This document shows, one piece after another, positions 42,533-50,238 of a stretch of 64,000 nucleotides of DNA. Position 1 is the first letter of the stretch; every line of letters begins with the position of its first letter. A model generated the notes under the pieces. The model did not search any database. It worked only from the letters and a program-made list of their open reading frames with translations, and was not told where the DNA came from. The translations under genes were made by a program, and so were the position numbers. Origin of the DNA: Pseudooceanicola atlanticus (GTDB lineage: Bacteria; Pseudomonadota; Alphaproteobacteria; Rhodobacterales; Rhodobacteraceae); assembly GCF_000768315.1 (NCBI RefSeq), contig NZ_AQQX01000003.1, positions 248,001 to 312,000 on the forward strand, in the 5' to 3' direction.

Positions 42533-43513
42533 ATGGTTCAGGATCGGAAGCTGCGACGACGAGATTTTGCGGCCCTGGCCGGAGCGGGCGGTCTGGCCTT
42601 TCTCGCGGGGCCGCTGGCGGGCCAGCATGTTTTCAAGGAAGTGAACGCGCTCCAGCCCGGCGAATTCACCTGGCATCCCGAGAGGCAGCCGGTTGGTCCG
42701 GTGTCCGTTGTCGTCTCACTCGAAGAACAGCGCGTTCATGTCTATCGAAACGGCGTGCGAATCGCTGTTTCGACCTGTTCGAGTGGAAAGCCCGGGCACG
42801 AAACCCCGACAGGTGTCTTCGTGGTGCTTCAAAAGGACCGGGATCACCGGTCATCGACCTACAACAACGCGCCGATGCCGAACATGAACCGGCTGACATG
42901 GGGCGGGATTGCACTGCATGCCGGGAACCTGCCCGGGTATCCGGCCAGCCACGGCTGTGTCCGGCTGCCGCTGAAGTTCTCCGCTCTACTCTTCGAAGTC
43001 ACGCATCTTGGGACGCCGGTGATCATCGCGGCCAGCGGGTCTGCGCCGGACAGCGTTGTCCATCCGGGATTCATCCTCGGGAACTACGAAGAGACAGAGT
43101 TCGAGAAGGTCCTTGATACGCTGACCCCGCGCCAGCACCCGTCGGACTGGGACATGGACGGGACCTATCCAATCACGTCGATGATCGCCTCGTCCCACGA
43201 TGAACGGATCGTCATCATCGAGAACGACCGCCAGGTCGCCGAAGGGCCGCTTATATGGGACGGGAAGCCACTCGGCCCGCATGTCTACGTGCTGCATGGC
43301 CCCGACGACGGGTCGCGCGGCATGCAGTGGCAAGCGCTGACCTATGATGGCTCTGCCGAACAGGCAGACCATGACTTGACCCGCGTGGGCACGGACAGGG
43401 CGTTCGGCGAGGTGATCACCATCCACAGCCATCCCGGCATGATCTTTGTCTTCACCGATCTTCCATTGCACCCGGACCGGCGGACCGGGCGCGATTTTGT
43501 CATTATGTCCTGA
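42533..43513 (+). CDS. L,D-transpeptidase (YkuD/ErfK family)
   Basis: A 326-residue protein with an RRRDFAALAGAGG N-terminus that fits a Tat or lipobox-free signal, followed by the YkuD domain: VSVVVSLEEQRVHVYRNG, TPTGVFVV, and the catalytic HAGNLPGYPASHGCVRLP (His and Cys about 12 residues apart, SHGCVR). Such enzymes form 3-3 peptidoglycan cross-links or attach proteins to the wall. The C-terminal half is an extra domain with an HSHPGM motif. ATG 42533 has GAGG seven bases upstream. Divergent from the RTX gene with a 224-base spacer and followed by the META/SH3 gene. Confidence 0.9.
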   Translation: MVQDRKLRRRDFAALAGAGGLAFLAGPLAGQHVFKEVNALQPGEFTWHPERQPVGPVSVVVSLEEQRVHVYRNGVRIAVSTCSSGKPGHETPTGVFVVLQKDRDHRSSTYNNAPMPNMNRLTWGGIALHAGNLPGYPASHGCVRLPLKFSALLFEVTHLGTPVIIAASGSAPDSVVHPGFILGNYEETEFEKVLDTLTPRQHPSDWDMDGTYPITSMIASSHDERIVIIENDRQVAEGPLIWDGKPLGPHVYVLHGPDDGSRGMQWQALTYDGSAEQADHDLTRVGTDRAFGEVITIHSHPGMIFVFTDLPLHPDRRTGRDFVIMS

Positions 43514-43526
43514 GAGGGATGACCTC

Positions 43527-44432
43527 ATGCGCATGTTCGCCATCGCCCTTGCCTTCATGACCTCGCAGGCTGCTGCATCGGACTGGACCATCACGAGCGT
43601 CGACGGAGCCGCAACGACCGACGCGCCGACGATATCTTTCGCCGACGGCGGCATCTCAGGCTCGACCGGGTGTAACAGGTTCACGGGCCAGGCCGACGTC
43701 GCAGCTGGCAAATTGCAGCTCTCTCCCGCGCTGGCCATGACCCGTCGCGCTTGTCTCGGCGCAGAGTTGTCGACGCAGGAAAACCGCCTGACGACCCTGT
43801 TGCAGGGCAGCGTCGAAATGCAGCTCGATCCTTTCGATGACAGCCTGACGCTTGTCGGCAACGGGGTGACCGCGCGTCTTGTCCCCGGACTGCCGCAACC
43901 CGCGATTTCATCGGCAGCCTATGTGAGCGTGTCCGGTGTCGATGCCACGTTGAACATCCGAAGTGCGGCCACGACCTCTTCCAGCGTGGTCGCGCATGCC
44001 CCACTTGGCATCATCCTGCGCAACGAGGGGTGCGAAGAGGGTAGCGACCGGACATGGTGCCAGATCAGGTTCATCGATGCGTCGGGCATCGAGGGTTGGG
44101 CGGCGGCCGAGTTTCTGTCCCCCGCGTCTGCTATTCGTCGCGCGGGGGCTGAGCTGTTCGACCAGATCGGTCGTGTGGATTGCGGCACCGCGGACGGTGC
44201 AACCGCTCCCTGCGATTACGGTCTGGCGCGTGAAACCGACGGGTCTGGGGCGATACTGATCTATCTCGCAGACAACCGGCGTCTCCTCCTCGAATTCCGC
44301 GGAACCTCCGTGATGGCCAGCGGAAGCGACGGCGCAAGCGAGATCGCGACCGAAATTGGCGACGCTGACGTCGTCGTGACCTCTGGAACCGATCGCGTGA
44401 CACTTCCCAAGGCAGTGCTACTCGGTGAGTAG
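43527..44432 (+). CDS. Secreted META and SH3 domain protein
   Basis: The 301-residue precursor has a short signal (MRMFAIALAFMTSQAAA). Residues about 20-110 form a META/HslJ-like domain (SGSTGCNRFTGQAD, ALAMTRRACLG). Residues about 130-190 form an SH3b domain (LNIRSAATTSSSVVAHAPLG, RNEGCEEG, TWCQIRF, GWAAAEFL) related to the SH3 proteins at 27624 and 35139. A third C-terminal region is unassigned. It starts 13 bases after the L,D-transpeptidase stop and is overlapped by the next gene, so three genes form one unit acting at the envelope. Confidence 0.85.
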   Translation: MRMFAIALAFMTSQAAASDWTITSVDGAATTDAPTISFADGGISGSTGCNRFTGQADVAAGKLQLSPALAMTRRACLGAELSTQENRLTTLLQGSVEMQLDPFDDSLTLVGNGVTARLVPGLPQPAISSAAYVSVSGVDATLNIRSAATTSSSVVAHAPLGIILRNEGCEEGSDRTWCQIRFIDASGIEGWAAAEFLSPASAIRRAGAELFDQIGRVDCGTADGATAPCDYGLARETDGSGAILIYLADNRRLLLEFRGTSVMASGSDGASEIATEIGDADVVVTSGTDRVTLPKAVLLGE

Positions 44433-44748
44433 GCTGGTCGGCTATCTTGCATCTCTGTCATGGGGGGGGCTTGCCGCGGTGACCTTGGTCGGTGCCATTT
44501 TCAGAAACCCGAGCTTACCCGCGATCAACTACGTCATGGTTGCGGTGTTCGCAGCTATCGGCGCTTTCGTCGCCTGGCGAGCGGCGGCAATTGACCAGCT
44601 GCTTTGCGGTCTTCCCGCCAGTAAGGAGACCCGGCGCGCCCGACAGGTCGAGTTCATCGCATCATCGGCGATGCTTGGCCTCGGAGCTGTATGCCTGACT
44701 GGCGCTTCGCTCCGGATATGGTCGGAAGGCGCTGCGGTCTTCGGATAG
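44425..44748 (+). CDS. Small membrane protein of unknown function
   Basis: A 107-residue protein starting with GTG 44425 inside the end of the preceding gene (8-base overlap), which supports coupling. It has three hydrophobic segments (YLASLSWGGLAAVTLVGAIF; NYVMVAVFAAIGAFVAW; FIASSAMLGLGAVCLTGASL). No family is recognised. Last gene of the L,D-transpeptidase unit. Confidence 0.6.
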   Translation: MSRLVGYLASLSWGGLAAVTLVGAIFRNPSLPAINYVMVAVFAAIGAFVAWRAAAIDQLLCGLPASKETRRARQVEFIASSAMLGLGAVCLTGASLRIWSEGAAVFG

Positions 44749-45144
44749 GCGGGCAATAGTCCTAATTTTTCTTGAAATTTGCAATGCACAGCAAGTGAAA
44801 GCGAAAAGTCTCGATGCTGATGCTGCGTCGCAGCAATCGTAGGTCGCATGAACGTCCGTTAAGGGCCGGGAGCAAACTTGGTCACAAAGGGCGGTGAGCG
44901 GTCGTTCGCTGCGATTTGCATGAACGTCCGGAAGGGGCAGAATGCGGTCATCAGAAAGCACGTCCCAAAACGTGGAGGCGGCAGTTGGACCTGGACACAA
45001 ACGTACCAAGACCCCGCCAGCTTTGCCCCGGGTATCTTTCCATGCTAGCTTTCTCATCTTGGCTTGTTTGGAGGGACGCAGACGACCTTTTATGCTCCGC
45101 CTTTACCTCGCCCATTGTTGCAAATTGAACCGCTCCGAAGTTCA
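44749..45144. other. Intergenic region with a 13-bp direct repeat
   Basis: About 400 bases with no supported gene. GCATGAACGTCCG occurs at 44846-44858 and again at 44918-44930, in a context of ratio-like GGGCCGGGAGC and AAGGGGCAGAATGCGGTCAT. Such sequence may be the remains of a degraded repeat element; no complete transposase frame is visible. Confidence 0.4.
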
Positions 45145-46263
45145 TCAGACAACAAAAAAATCTTCCGCTATCACTGTTGGATTCCGTTCGAACATTGCGA
45201 CGTCGACGGCCGCTCCCGCACCTGATCCGTCTGTGTCATAGCGCAGGGTGGTGCCGTCGAAAAGGAAGCGGTGATCGGCGGTCTGGGCACTTTCGCCGAG
45301 GTGGAAAGCGTCGGCGGCCACTGCGCCTGTCCCGAGGTTGACCAGCGCGGCCTTGATCACGATTCGGTCTTCTCCGCTGGTGAAATCAGTGATCGTATCT
45401 ACGTGCTCGCGGCCTAACGTGTCGCTGAAAATGAAGTCGTCCGCCCCTGCACCGCCGGTCAATGTGTCGTTGCCCGTGCGCCCGTTGAGGCTGTTGTCAG
45501 TGGCGTTTCCCTGCACGAGATTGTCGAGATTATTGCCGATGGCCGTGAGGTTGTTGACCGGGTTGCCGGTCTTGCCAAGGACGTCCTGTAGGATGATGTC
45601 CTCGATCCCGAGCATCAGCTTGTAGCTATTGTGGGCAAGAACAGTGTCGTGGCCGCCCTCCTCGGCGCGAAGTGTCTTTTGACGAGCATTGCCGCCGACC
45701 TCTTCGGCGATGTCATCTGCGTGGCGAAGGATGTAGGTGTCGTCACCAAGGCCGCCTTGCAGCGTATCGATGCCTCGGCCGCCATCGAGGGTGTGATCAC
45801 CGCCCGTACCAATTACGCGATTATTCAAGTCATTCCCGGTTCCAATTCGCGCGATAGAATCTAGTATCAACGCCTCAACCGCCAAACCTGCAAGGGAATA
45901 GTCTAAGGAGGCAACTATTGTGTCACCAAAGCCAACAGGTTCCCAACGTGTTCTTTCGAATACGACGTCATTGGGATCGTCGACGTAATATATGTCGTCG
46001 CCTGGGCCGCCCCTCATATCGTCAGCACCTGAACCGCCATTGAGTTCATCACCCACCAAACCACCTTTCAGCGTATCATCGCCTCCTTCACCAAAAATCA
46101 ATTGCTGTGGTGTATGCTTACCGGCGGACAGTATATCATTTCCTTCAGCGCCGTAGATGATGTTGCGTTGACCGTTGTAACCTGAAATTAGATCTGCTGA
46201 GCTCGTCCCCCGAAATTCAAAAAATTCTGTTCCCGCAACTTCAAATGAAGTAACTGCTATCAT
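45145..46263 (-). CDS. RTX calcium-binding protein
   Basis: The 372-residue protein is made mostly of RTX nonapeptide repeats, for example YGAEGNDILSAG, FGEGGDDTLKGG, LNGGSGADDMRGG, GGLGDDTYIL and LTGGAGADDFIF, followed by DTITDFTSGEDRIVI and the C-terminal part typical of type I secreted proteins. There is no enzyme domain and no signal peptide. GC content is visibly lower than in neighbouring operons. It resembles the repeat blocks of the 38628 protein but is much shorter, so it may be a secreted calcium-folded matrix protein or a fragment-like paralogue. No secretion ABC transporter is in the window. Confidence 0.85.
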   Translation of the reverse strand: MIAVTSFEVAGTEFFEFRGTSSADLISGYNGQRNIIYGAEGNDILSAGKHTPQQLIFGEGGDDTLKGGLVGDELNGGSGADDMRGGPGDDIYYVDDPNDVVFERTRWEPVGFGDTIVASLDYSLAGLAVEALILDSIARIGTGNDLNNRVIGTGGDHTLDGGRGIDTLQGGLGDDTYILRHADDIAEEVGGNARQKTLRAEEGGHDTVLAHNSYKLMLGIEDIILQDVLGKTGNPVNNLTAIGNNLDNLVQGNATDNSLNGRTGNDTLTGGAGADDFIFSDTLGREHVDTITDFTSGEDRIVIKAALVNLGTGAVAADAFHLGESAQTADHRFLFDGTTLRYDTDGSGAGAAVDVAMFERNPTVIAEDFFVV

Positions 46264-47089
46264 ATTGCCGCCTCCACAGGTTCTTGTAGAAAAATACTTT
46301 AGGATGACGTTACCATGGAGTCACAGTTACTACCATCGGAGAAGCCCCCTGAAAGTGATCCACCAGCTGGGATAGACCGTCACTTATATTGGAGGATCAG
46401 CGATGGATGGGAAAGGCGAAGACACGCTGATCGACGGGAATGTTGACGATGTGTTTGGATTTGACCAGGCGATTGGACCGTGTCAGCTGCTCAAATCCTG
46501 ATAGCTAAGTTTACAAATGGTACAATGCTCCAGTGCGACGATATTGAGATATTCTGGGTGATCGGATCCTAGAACATGAACCTTACGCGTTCATATACAA
46601 AATAAATCCGCCGTATAGGTCAAAGTTGCTGACAGTGAATTTGCTGTCCTCTGGTTCGCACCTCTTTTCGGCGCTGTTCTGGCCAAGGTTTGTTACCACG
46701 GCGGATAGGACCGTTGTTATCAGCGCGATATTATTCATGGCGGACATTGGCGCAGCCGCAGCGAAAACTATCTCTGTTCGCGCCTGGGGCCTCGATCACC
46801 TGGACGATGCTGCACGGTGTCAGGAAAGTCCGGTGTAAGGACGCCGCGCTGCGGCAGTGTTGGCTCAAGCGAACGGCAGCATTGGGCCGTAAATCACTTG
46901 GTGCCCCCACATGGCATCGGTTTGCACAGAAAAACAAACGCTTGCGCGGAAGAAGGGAGATTCTCATGTGGAAGTCCCGCAAATAATGGCGGGGACAGGG
47001 CTCTTGATGGTCCCGTCCCCGCAAGAAACCGCTCGCGTGTCACGCTACCAGGCGTCCTTCGCTACAATCTTGACAACAAAAAGCTAATC
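46264..47089. other. Low-GC decayed region
   Basis: About 830 bases between the RTX gene and the lipoprotein gene. Apart from the mini RTX-like ORF at 46403 it holds only short overlapping frames (one at 46626-46838) with no recognisable product. The lower GC, AT-rich tracts and frames without strong ribosome sites suggest gene remnants. Confidence 0.5.
46403..46501 (+). CDS. Mini RTX-like ORF, 32 residues
   Basis: MDGKGEDTLIDGNVDDVFGF begins at ATG 46403 with GGAGG eight bases upstream and stops after 32 codons. The GKGEDTLIDG-NVDDVFGFD pattern resembles a single RTX repeat leading into the D-x-F-x-F turn seen in RTX proteins. It is probably a leftover of an RTX gene whose remainder is lost, although the good ribosome site leaves open a real small peptide. 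Confidence 0.35.
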   Translation: MDGKGEDTLIDGNVDDVFGFDQAIGPCQLLKS

Positions 47090-47674
47090 TCAGCCACCAC
47101 CGGCGCAGCTTCTCATAGAAATCGCAATCTCGTCCCTTACCTCATCGAACAAATCAGAATTTGCCAGGATATTTACCCTCCCGTAATCCAGATAAACTAG
47201 GTCACTTGACTGGCAGGTATTCGCGAATCCGAAAGATTTAACATTTGCCTGGTTTAGTATTTCGAGAGCCATATTGTTTCTCTGATGGATTGGGTGCTGT
47301 CGCAAATACGAGTATCCCCCCCTTGCAGATTGCACCTCTGATGCGCGAACCAATACTCGAGCGATGTCCTCTTTGAAGTAAAATGATATCATCGTAATAC
47401 CATCGTGAGATTTAATCTTTACTTCTTTTACCTCAGACTGATCAATATTTTTTTCATAATAAAGACGGACATCCCCAGAATCGCATTTCCCGATGACCGT
47501 TCTATGCATCTTGATCAAACAATTTGACTGCTCGACCACCCAACTAGCTTTTTCGGGTGGCGTGGTTAGGTTCATCGCCGCCGCCAATTTGTCCCAAGTG
47601 GAACGATCCGGCTCCGGCGCATCCACCCTGCAGCCCCACACCAAGGCTAGTGACATGAGCGCAACTCTAATCAT
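47090..47674 (-). CDS. Putative lipoprotein of unknown function
   Basis: A 194-residue product starting MIRVALMSLALVWGCRVDAP with a lipobox-like WGC, so likely a lipoprotein of the envelope. The rest is mixed alpha/beta with no recognised family and five further cysteines. Its GC content is clearly lower than most of the window, a sign of transfer. ATG 47672-47674 overlaps the stop of an upstream open frame (ATGA), so it is translationally coupled to that sequence. Confidence 0.6.
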   Translation of the reverse strand: MIRVALMSLALVWGCRVDAPEPDRSTWDKLAAAMNLTTPPEKASWVVEQSNCLIKMHRTVIGKCDSGDVRLYYEKNIDQSEVKEVKIKSHDGITMISFYFKEDIARVLVRASEVQSARGGYSYLRQHPIHQRNNMALEILNQANVKSFGFANTCQSSDLVYLDYGRVNILANSDLFDEVRDEIAISMRSCAGGG

Positions 47675-47931
47675 TGATCAACTTCCTTTTTGGACTGATA
47701 GTAGTCGAGATCGCTGATCTCGCCAGCGTCGAATTTTTTCTGCCCTTCGTAGTAGGCTGCACGGTTCACCTTAGGCCCTGGCAGGCCGCGGATTTTCTTG
47801 AACACTTCCATGCCTCGAAGCCCTTGCCGCAACAGCATTTCCACGACCTCGCCCCAGCGGATGGTGATTGCGATTGGAAGCCCAGACTTTTCGCCTTGCA
47901 GTTTCGCGCGGGCAATGTCCGCATTGGTCCG
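47671..47931 (-). pseudogene. 5'-truncated ORF coupled to the lipoprotein gene
   Basis: The minus-strand frame opens just after a TAA at 47932-47934 and runs 86 codons to TGA 47671-47673. It reads smoothly (DIARAKLQGEKSGLPIAI, LRGMEVFKKIRGLPGPKVNR, AAYYEGQKKFDAGEISDLDY) but has no start codon until an internal ATG that would leave 55 residues. It looks like the C-terminus of a larger protein whose 5' part was lost where the thiamin operon begins. Coupling to a lipoprotein by ATGA overlap recalls effector/immunity pairs, which is speculation. Confidence 0.4.
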
Positions 47932-47984
47932 TTAGCCGACCCCGACCGTTGACATCCCGCAAATCAATGCACAGGGTAGCCCAC

Positions 47985-48074
47985 ACATAACCGGGGGTGC
48001 TCCGTTCAGGGGCTGAGATGCGCGACCGCGTGAACCCTTTCATAGCTGATCTGGATAATACCAGCGGAGCGAGG
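47985..48074 (+). promoter_or_regulatory. Thiamin pyrophosphate (TPP) riboswitch
   Basis: The conserved THI-box elements appear in order: GGGGTGC (47994-48000), GGCTGAGA (48011-48018), ACCCTT (48034-48039), CTGATCTGGATAATACCAGC (48046-48065) and the closing GGAGCGAGG (48066-48074). The ykoF ATG follows at 48081 and the GAGG ribosome site (48071-48074) lies inside the 3' strand of the aptamer, so TPP binding would block translation directly. No separate terminator stem is seen. Confidence 0.96.
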
Positions 48075-48080
48075 TAACTC

Positions 48081-48692
48081 ATGTTCATAGGCGCGCAAGT
48101 GTCGCTATATCCGATGACGTCCGATTTCGTGGAGGTCATCATGACCGGGCTCGACGCCCTCACCCCCTACAAATCGGACCTGCGGATCGAAACGGACGAC
48201 ATGTCGACGCTAATGGTCGGCGCGCCCGAACCGCTCTTCGGTGCCATGCGCGACCTGTTCGCGGCATCGACGCGACGGCCTGAGCACGTGACCATGCACG
48301 TGACCCTGTCGCGCGGCTGTCCGGGGGAGCCCGATGATCCGACCTGCCGCTGCGACGTGCTGGAAAAAGCCCAGGACGAAAGCCTGGCCGAGCGGCAGGT
48401 TCTGGCCGCCGAGGCCGTCCGGTCCGCCGCCGAAACCGGCGTGCAGATCGACCTTCAGTTCTCGCTCTATGTCATGGGCAATGGCGATCACATGGAAGAG
48501 ATTTACGGCTGCATCGACTTCCTGAGAAACAGCGGCACGTTCCACAAGACGAAGAATTTCTGCACCCGACTGCGGGGTGATGCGGGACCGGTGTTCGAGA
48601 CCCTGCGCCAGGCCTTCCTGCGCTTCGGTCCGGCGCAGGGACATGTCACAATCGACATGACCGCCTCCGCCAACAGCCCCAGCCTCGCCTGA
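48081..48692 (+). CDS. ykoF: YkoF family thiamin/HMP-binding protein
   Basis: The 203-residue protein has the two-lobed YkoF fold: MFIGAQVSLYPMTSDFVEVI with a first ferredoxin-like lobe, then QIDLQFSLYVMGNGDHMEEI with a second, matching lobe. YkoF binds thiamin or the pyrimidine precursor HMP in the cytoplasm and is found with ECF or ABC thiamin-precursor importers. A CRCDV and other Cys are not conserved features. The TPP riboswitch lies immediately upstream and the ABC transporter genes follow, so the operon is controlled by cellular thiamin pyrophosphate. Confidence 0.93.
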   Translation: MFIGAQVSLYPMTSDFVEVIMTGLDALTPYKSDLRIETDDMSTLMVGAPEPLFGAMRDLFAASTRRPEHVTMHVTLSRGCPGEPDDPTCRCDVLEKAQDESLAERQVLAAEAVRSAAETGVQIDLQFSLYVMGNGDHMEEIYGCIDFLRNSGTFHKTKNFCTRLRGDAGPVFETLRQAFLRFGPAQGHVTIDMTASANSPSLA

Positions 48693-48743
48693 TTCCGCCT
48701 GACCGCGGGGGGCGCCGCTCGCGTGCCCCGTGACCGGTGATTC

Positions 48744-49505
48744 ATGTCCGTGGTTCGTCATATCCTTCCGGCCGTCATCCTGGCCATCGCCTGTCTCGGC
48801 GGCTGGGAAGCCTACGTCGCCCTGACCGGCACGTCGCCCCTTGTGCTGCCCGCGCCCAGCGACGTGCTGAACGGCCTGCGCGTCGAGCGGACCGCGATTG
48901 CGCGTCACGCGGCGGCGACCATCGGGGTCGCGAGCGTAGGTTTCGGCCTCTCGGTGCTCTTTGCCATCGCCGTTTCGGTCGCGCTGCATTTCGCCGGATG
49001 GCTGCGCCGCGGGATGATGCCGCTGCTGGTGGCCAGTCAGACGGTGCCGATCGTGGCCCTCGCGCCATTGATGGTGCTGTGGTTCGGCTTCGGGCTTCTG
49101 CCCAAGGTGCTTCTGGTCATTCTGGTCACCTTCTTTCCCATGGTGGTCAGCCTTATGGCCGGCTACGCCACCCTGCCGCGGGCCTTCCGCGATCAGCTGG
49201 TGTCGATGGGTGCGGGCCGCTGGCAGGTGTTCCGCCGGGCCACCCTGCCCTCGGCACGCGGGCATTTCTTCGCGGGGCTTCGGATCTCGGCCACCTATGC
49301 CATCGTCGCCACGATCTTTGCCGAATACGCGGGCGCGCGGCGTGGGCTGGGCATCTACATCCTGACCGCAAAGAACAACTTCCGCGCCGACCTCGTCCTG
49401 TCTGCCGTTGTCGTCTCGGCCCTTCTCACGCTGGCCCTGCTGGCGTTGATCCAGCTTGTCGACCGGCTCACCGGCCGCCGGTACCGGAGGGCCACCCATG
49501 CTTGA
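48744..49505 (+). CDS. thiX: ABC transporter permease for thiamin precursor
   Basis: The 253-residue permease has about six membrane helices and the cytoplasmic EAA-type loop MGAGRWQVFRRATLPSA. It belongs to the SsuC/ThiX group of binding-protein-dependent permeases. The start is ATG 48744, 51 bases after ykoF. With the downstream ATPase and periplasmic protein it should import HMP or a related pyrimidine. The assignment rests on the TPP riboswitch and YkoF neighbour, since the family also serves sulfonates and nitrate. Confidence 0.88.
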   Translation: MSVVRHILPAVILAIACLGGWEAYVALTGTSPLVLPAPSDVLNGLRVERTAIARHAAATIGVASVGFGLSVLFAIAVSVALHFAGWLRRGMMPLLVASQTVPIVALAPLMVLWFGFGLLPKVLLVILVTFFPMVVSLMAGYATLPRAFRDQLVSMGAGRWQVFRRATLPSARGHFFAGLRISATYAIVATIFAEYAGARRGLGIYILTAKNNFRADLVLSAVVVSALLTLALLALIQLVDRLTGRRYRRATHA

Positions 49506-50238
49506 GGTCACCGGTCTGACGATCCGCGCAGGCGGCACGGCACTGGTCGAGGACCTGTCGCTCGACCTTGCGACCGAGCGGCTGACCTGCCTGATCGGGC
49601 CGTCCGGCTGCGGCAAAAGCTCTGTCATCAAGTGGCTTTCGGGCGTTCTCGCACTCGAATTGCAGGCCCAGGGCGATGCCCGCCTGGACGAAACGACGCT
49701 GTCCCTGCCCCACCCGGCCATCGCCTACCAGCCGCAGCAGGACACCCTGTTTCCCTGGCTCACGATCCTCGAAAACGCGGCCCTCGGGCTCGAGATCAGG
49801 GGCGCCCCGCGCAATGTCGCGCGGGACAAAGTCCGCCCGCTCTTCTCCACCTTCGGCCTACAGGGCCACGAAGACAGTTTCCCCGACCAGCTGTCCGGCG
49901 GCATGCGCCAGCGCGCCGCCTTTCTGCGCACCATGGTGCAGGACGCCCGCGTCCTTCTGCTGGATGAACCGTTTTCCGCCCTGGATGCCGTCACGCGGCT
50001 GAAGATGCAGGATTGGCTGACCGCGCGCCTTGCGGACGATCCCCGCGCGGTCCTTCTGGTCACTCACGACCTTTTCGAGGCGACCCAGATCGCCGACCGC
50101 ATTCTCGTCATGGGCAGAAACCCCGGCCGCATCGTTGCCGACATCCCCGTCACCACCCCCCGCATCGACCGGACGGAGGCCAGCCTGGCCGACACCCGGT
50201 CCATGCTCAAATCCCTGCTACTGGAGGATACAGAATGA
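49498..50238 (+). CDS. thiZ: ABC transporter ATP-binding protein for thiamin precursor
   Basis: A 246-residue ABC ATPase with Walker A GPSGCGKS, Q-loop AYQPQQDTLFPW, signature LSGGMRQRAA and Walker B VLLLDEPFSALD, then switch His in LLVTHDLFEA. ATG 49498 overlaps the permease end by eight bases and has GGAGGG six bases upstream; the frame's upstream extension reads into thiX. It powers import with ThiX and ThiY. Confidence 0.9.
   Translation: MLEVTGLTIRAGGTALVEDLSLDLATERLTCLIGPSGCGKSSVIKWLSGVLALELQAQGDARLDETTLSLPHPAIAYQPQQDTLFPWLTILENAALGLEIRGAPRNVARDKVRPLFSTFGLQGHEDSFPDQLSGGMRQRAAFLRTMVQDARVLLLDEPFSALDAVTRLKMQDWLTARLADDPRAVLLVTHDLFEATQIADRILVMGRNPGRIVADIPVTTPRIDRTEASLADTRSMLKSLLLEDTE

Noticed and set aside
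46626-46986. Short plus-strand frames near the low-GC interval
   Set aside because: No ribosome sites, family motifs or consistent codon use; likely decayed sequence. A transposase origin was considered but no catalytic motif was seen.
47674-47952. Plus-strand 92-codon frame
   Set aside because: It is antisense to the truncated ORF, which reads as more protein-like on the minus strand.
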